Source: DRWZ01 sp964601505
Lineage (GTDB): Bacteria > Calescibacteriota > Calescibacteriia > Calescibacteriales > Calescibacteriaceae
Length of the DNA: 5,812 nt
Assembly (NCBI GenBank): GCA_964601505.1
Contig: CAZRNR010000084.1
Span: forward strand, 1 to 5,812
Direction of reading: 5' to 3'
Shown piece by piece: positions 5,800 to 5,812 of this stretch. How positions within the stretch are numbered: position 1 is the first letter of the stretch; every line of letters begins with the position of its first letter. The translations under genes were made by a program, and so were the position numbers. The notes beneath the pieces were generated by a model. It did not search any database. It worked only from the letters and a program-made list of their open reading frames with translations, and was not told the origin of the DNA.

Positions 5800-5812
5800 A
5801 CTACTTCACCCG
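5754..5812 (-). CDS. Possible 3' end of a gene entering from the right edge (partial)
   Basis: On the minus strand a frame open at the window edge reads GEVVYVLNAPDEIKPFFG and stops at TAG 5756-5754. The sequence looks like a real protein end (beta strand followed by a polar helix start). The frame resumes after the TAG with CSVAGLVFFS, so the stop could be a mutation in a longer decayed gene rather than the natural end. The family is not recognisable from 18 residues. Confidence 0.35.
   Translation of the reverse strand, partial: GEVVYVLNAPDEIKPFFG

Larger units (their letters stand above)
5478..5812. other. Region downstream of trmD without an intact gene
   Basis: No strong terminator hairpin follows trmD: the best candidate is the tiny TTGA/TCAA stem at about 5517-5529, too weak to call. 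rplS, which often follows trmD, is absent. The only content I can point to is two 28-residue ORFs on the plus strand and a partial minus-strand frame at the right edge, listed separately. Confidence 0.5.

Overview
The window is AT-rich DNA (Lys, Ile, AGA and ATA codons are very common) that looks bacterial. The strongest evidence is trmD, since archaea use the unrelated Trm5 for the same tRNA methylation. The base composition, together with truD and a relic of the AAA-ATPase_like / PD-(D/E)XK family, would suit a thermophilic or anaerobic low-GC lineage of the Thermotogota/Caldisericota kind. That is an inference from flavour only; no marker in the window fixes the phylum.

Three genes are intact. 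truD (653..1978, +) encodes a tRNA pseudouridine-13 synthase. A complete ABC half-transporter of the MsbA/exporter type (1927..3594, -) runs towards it, and the two coding regions overlap tail to tail by 52 bp. trmD (4683..5477, +) encodes the tRNA guanosine-37 N1-methyltransferase. It lies outside the usual rpsP-rimM-trmD-rplS cluster. The two RNA enzymes act on the same substrate class (tRNA) but are separate transcription units. The transporter is unrelated and probably works as a homodimer.

Roughly a third of the window is not covered by an intact gene. 1..652 has truD promoter-like sites, a degenerate direct repeat, long open frames on both strands without recognisable products, and a possible gene start running off the left edge on the minus strand. 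3595..4682 contains the most interesting item: a heavily decayed minus-strand gene whose pieces, read across three frames, spell the C-terminal part of an AAA-ATPase_like/PD-(D/E)XK nuclease-fold protein, including a GRIDM motif. Next to it are a bulged inverted repeat and a short reading-frame tail that overlaps the trmD start. 5478..5812 holds only tiny ORFs and a possible C-terminal gene end entering from the right edge on the minus strand.

I found no convincing new multi-gene system, no CRISPR array, tRNA, rRNA or complete mobile element. The picture is ordinary housekeeping genes separated by decaying DNA. The points worth checking are the pseudogene, unusual residues in the TrmD active site, and the truD/transporter overlap.
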